NCBI GenBank assembly: GCA_947567595.1
Contig: CANOMQ010000012.1
Coordinates: forward strand, 1-64,000
Direction: 5' to 3'
DNA length: 64,000 bases
DNA from: an uncultured Lachnospiraceae bacterium
GTDB taxonomy: Bacteria; Bacillota; Clostridia; Lachnospirales; Lachnospiraceae
Shown here: one piece after another, positions 62,962 to 64,000 of the stretch
Layout of the letters: every line of letters starts with the position of its first letter
How positions within the stretch are numbered: position 1 is the first letter of the stretch
Translations under genes and position numbers: made by a program
Notes under the pieces: model-generated
The model's input: only the letters and a program-made list of their open reading frames with translations
Told to the model about the DNA's origin: nothing
The model's database searches: none

Positions 62962-63975
62962 CTATTCATCTTTCAAGACAACCTTTTCCTTTATCTTTTC
63001 GTTAATCCTCTGCTCCTTGAACGTCGCGCACTGCAAAACCGAGTTCTTGATTTCAATCGCCTCCGAGCTGCCGTGCGTCTTTACCACAAGACCGTTTAAC
63101 CCAAGAAGCGGCGCCCCGCCGTGTTCCTCTAAGCTAAAGCCCTTTAAGGTCTGCTTGAGTGCAGGCTTGATTAAAAGCGCCCCGATTTTACTGCGAAGGG
63201 ACGACATCAGGCTGGTCTTTACCTTGCGCAGCAGCATTGCCCCGACGCCCTCGTAAAGCTTCAGAATAATGTTTCCCGCAAACGCCTCGCAGACAATGAC
63301 GTCCGCATATCCGCTCGGGATTTCCCGCGCCTCTATGCTTCCGATGAAATTGATTTCCGGGCAGTTTTTCAATAGCGGAAACGTCTCCTTAACAAGTGCG
63401 TTTCCCTTCTCCTCCTCCGCACCGATATTCACAATCGCTACCCGCGGATTGGGTACGCCCATCACGCTCTCCATGTACACCGAGCCCATCTTTGCAAACT
63501 GCACAAGCTGCGACGGTCTCGCGTCCACATTCGCGCCGCAGTCAATCAAAAGGGAACAGCCCTTCTCCGTCGGAATGAGCGGTGCAAGGGGAGGTCTTTC
63601 AATCCCTTTGATTCTACCGACAATCAGCTGTCCGCCGACAAGTACCGCGCCCGAGCTTCCTGCCGATACAAACGCGTCGCACACGCCGTCCTTTACCAAA
63701 TTTAACGCCACCACAATCGAGGAGTCCTTCTTCTTGCGGATTGCCATAACGGGAGGCTCCGCCGTCTCGATAATCTCGGTGGCATTGACCACCTCAATCT
63801 GCTCCTTATTGTACGTATACTGTGCAAGCTCCTGCTCCACCGTATCCTTTACGCCCGTCAGATACACTTTGATTTTACTGTTCTCATTGACTGCCTCGAC
63901 AGCACCCTTCACAATCTCCTTTGGCGCGTTGTCGCCGCCCATCGCGTCCACTGCTACCTTAATCATTTCATCCAT
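62962..63975 (-). CDS. plsX: Phosphate acyltransferase PlsX
   Basis: A 337-residue PlsX: KVAVDAMGGDNAPKEIVKGA, VGRIKGIERPPLAPLIPT, CGANVDARPSQLVQFAKMG and GGAPLLGLNGLVVKTHGSS. It converts acyl-ACP to acyl-phosphate, the donor for PlsY in phospholipid synthesis. Start ATG 63975 with GGAGG 9 bases upstream. Complete within the window. FakA at 15041 makes the same product by another route. Confidence 0.97.
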   Translation of the reverse strand: MDEMIKVAVDAMGGDNAPKEIVKGAVEAVNENSKIKVYLTGVKDTVEQELAQYTYNKEQIEVVNATEIIETAEPPVMAIRKKKDSSIVVALNLVKDGVCDAFVSAGSSGAVLVGGQLIVGRIKGIERPPLAPLIPTEKGCSLLIDCGANVDARPSQLVQFAKMGSVYMESVMGVPNPRVAIVNIGAEEEKGNALVKETFPLLKNCPEINFIGSIEAREIPSGYADVIVCEAFAGNIILKLYEGVGAMLLRKVKTSLMSSLRSKIGALLIKPALKQTLKGFSLEEHGGAPLLGLNGLVVKTHGSSEAIEIKNSVLQCATFKEQRINEKIKEKVVLKDE

Positions 63976-64000
63976 TGTCAAAATCCTCCATATCATAATA

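Overview
The window looks like chromosome of a low-to-mid GC Gram-positive of the class Clostridia, most likely Lachnospiraceae. The reasons are gene content and order: plsX-acpP-rnc-smc-ftsY; an Asp23/FakA/RecG/DegV run divergent from rpmB; a GerW (YtfJ) sporulation protein with a DUF2953 neighbour; an FtsW/RodA domain fused to a penicillin-binding transpeptidase; a U32 peptidase beside zapA; strong AGGAGG ribosome binding sites and TTGACA/TATAAT promoters. There is no rRNA, tRNA or CRISPR array, so the genus cannot be fixed. Nearly everything is on the minus strand; only rpmB and one lipoprotein gene are on plus.

Region 1 (1-11.9 kb) is an AT-rich defence island. Reading along the minus strand it holds a type I restriction-modification operon whose hsdR is broken in three places while hsdM and hsdS are intact. 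Two more genes follow in the same tight operon: a 1242-residue protein that resembles large STAND-like defence NTPases, and a eukaryotic-like Ser/Thr kinase. Beyond them are decayed small genes and an MntA/HepT-type toxin-antitoxin pair whose toxin stops just after its HEPN motif.

Region 2 (12-33.5 kb) is core: degV, recG, fakA, asp23, rpmB, a J-domain-like protein, gerW and DUF2953, a Nudix hydrolase, CheY/CheX-like proteins, the FtsW-PBP fusion, U32 peptidase, zapA, ruvAB, then ilvB-ilvN-ilvN-ilvC for branched-chain amino acids.

Region 3 (33.5-48 kb) is accessory: a DUF1703-type ATPase/nuclease, a lipoprotein, an ECF sigma/anti-sigma/serpin operon, a second acetolactate synthase under a TetR-type regulator with an evident palindromic operator, several GNAT acetyltransferases, an alpha/beta hydrolase, a half-size EamA transporter, a frameshifted DUF434 gene and a CPBP protease.

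Region 4 (48.2-53.5 kb) is a compact four-gene operon: Eco57I-like adenine methyltransferase, an 829-residue protein with two GHKL ATPase modules (the second histidine-kinase-like), a receiver-domain protein with a coiled tail, and an HNH endonuclease. It looks like a two-component-signalling-gated restriction system and is the best candidate here for an undescribed defence system. Region 5 (53.6-64 kb) holds PadR/HAAS, YitT, ilvA and the ftsY-smc-rnc-acpP-plsX core block; FtsY carries an unusual repeat-containing C-terminal tail.
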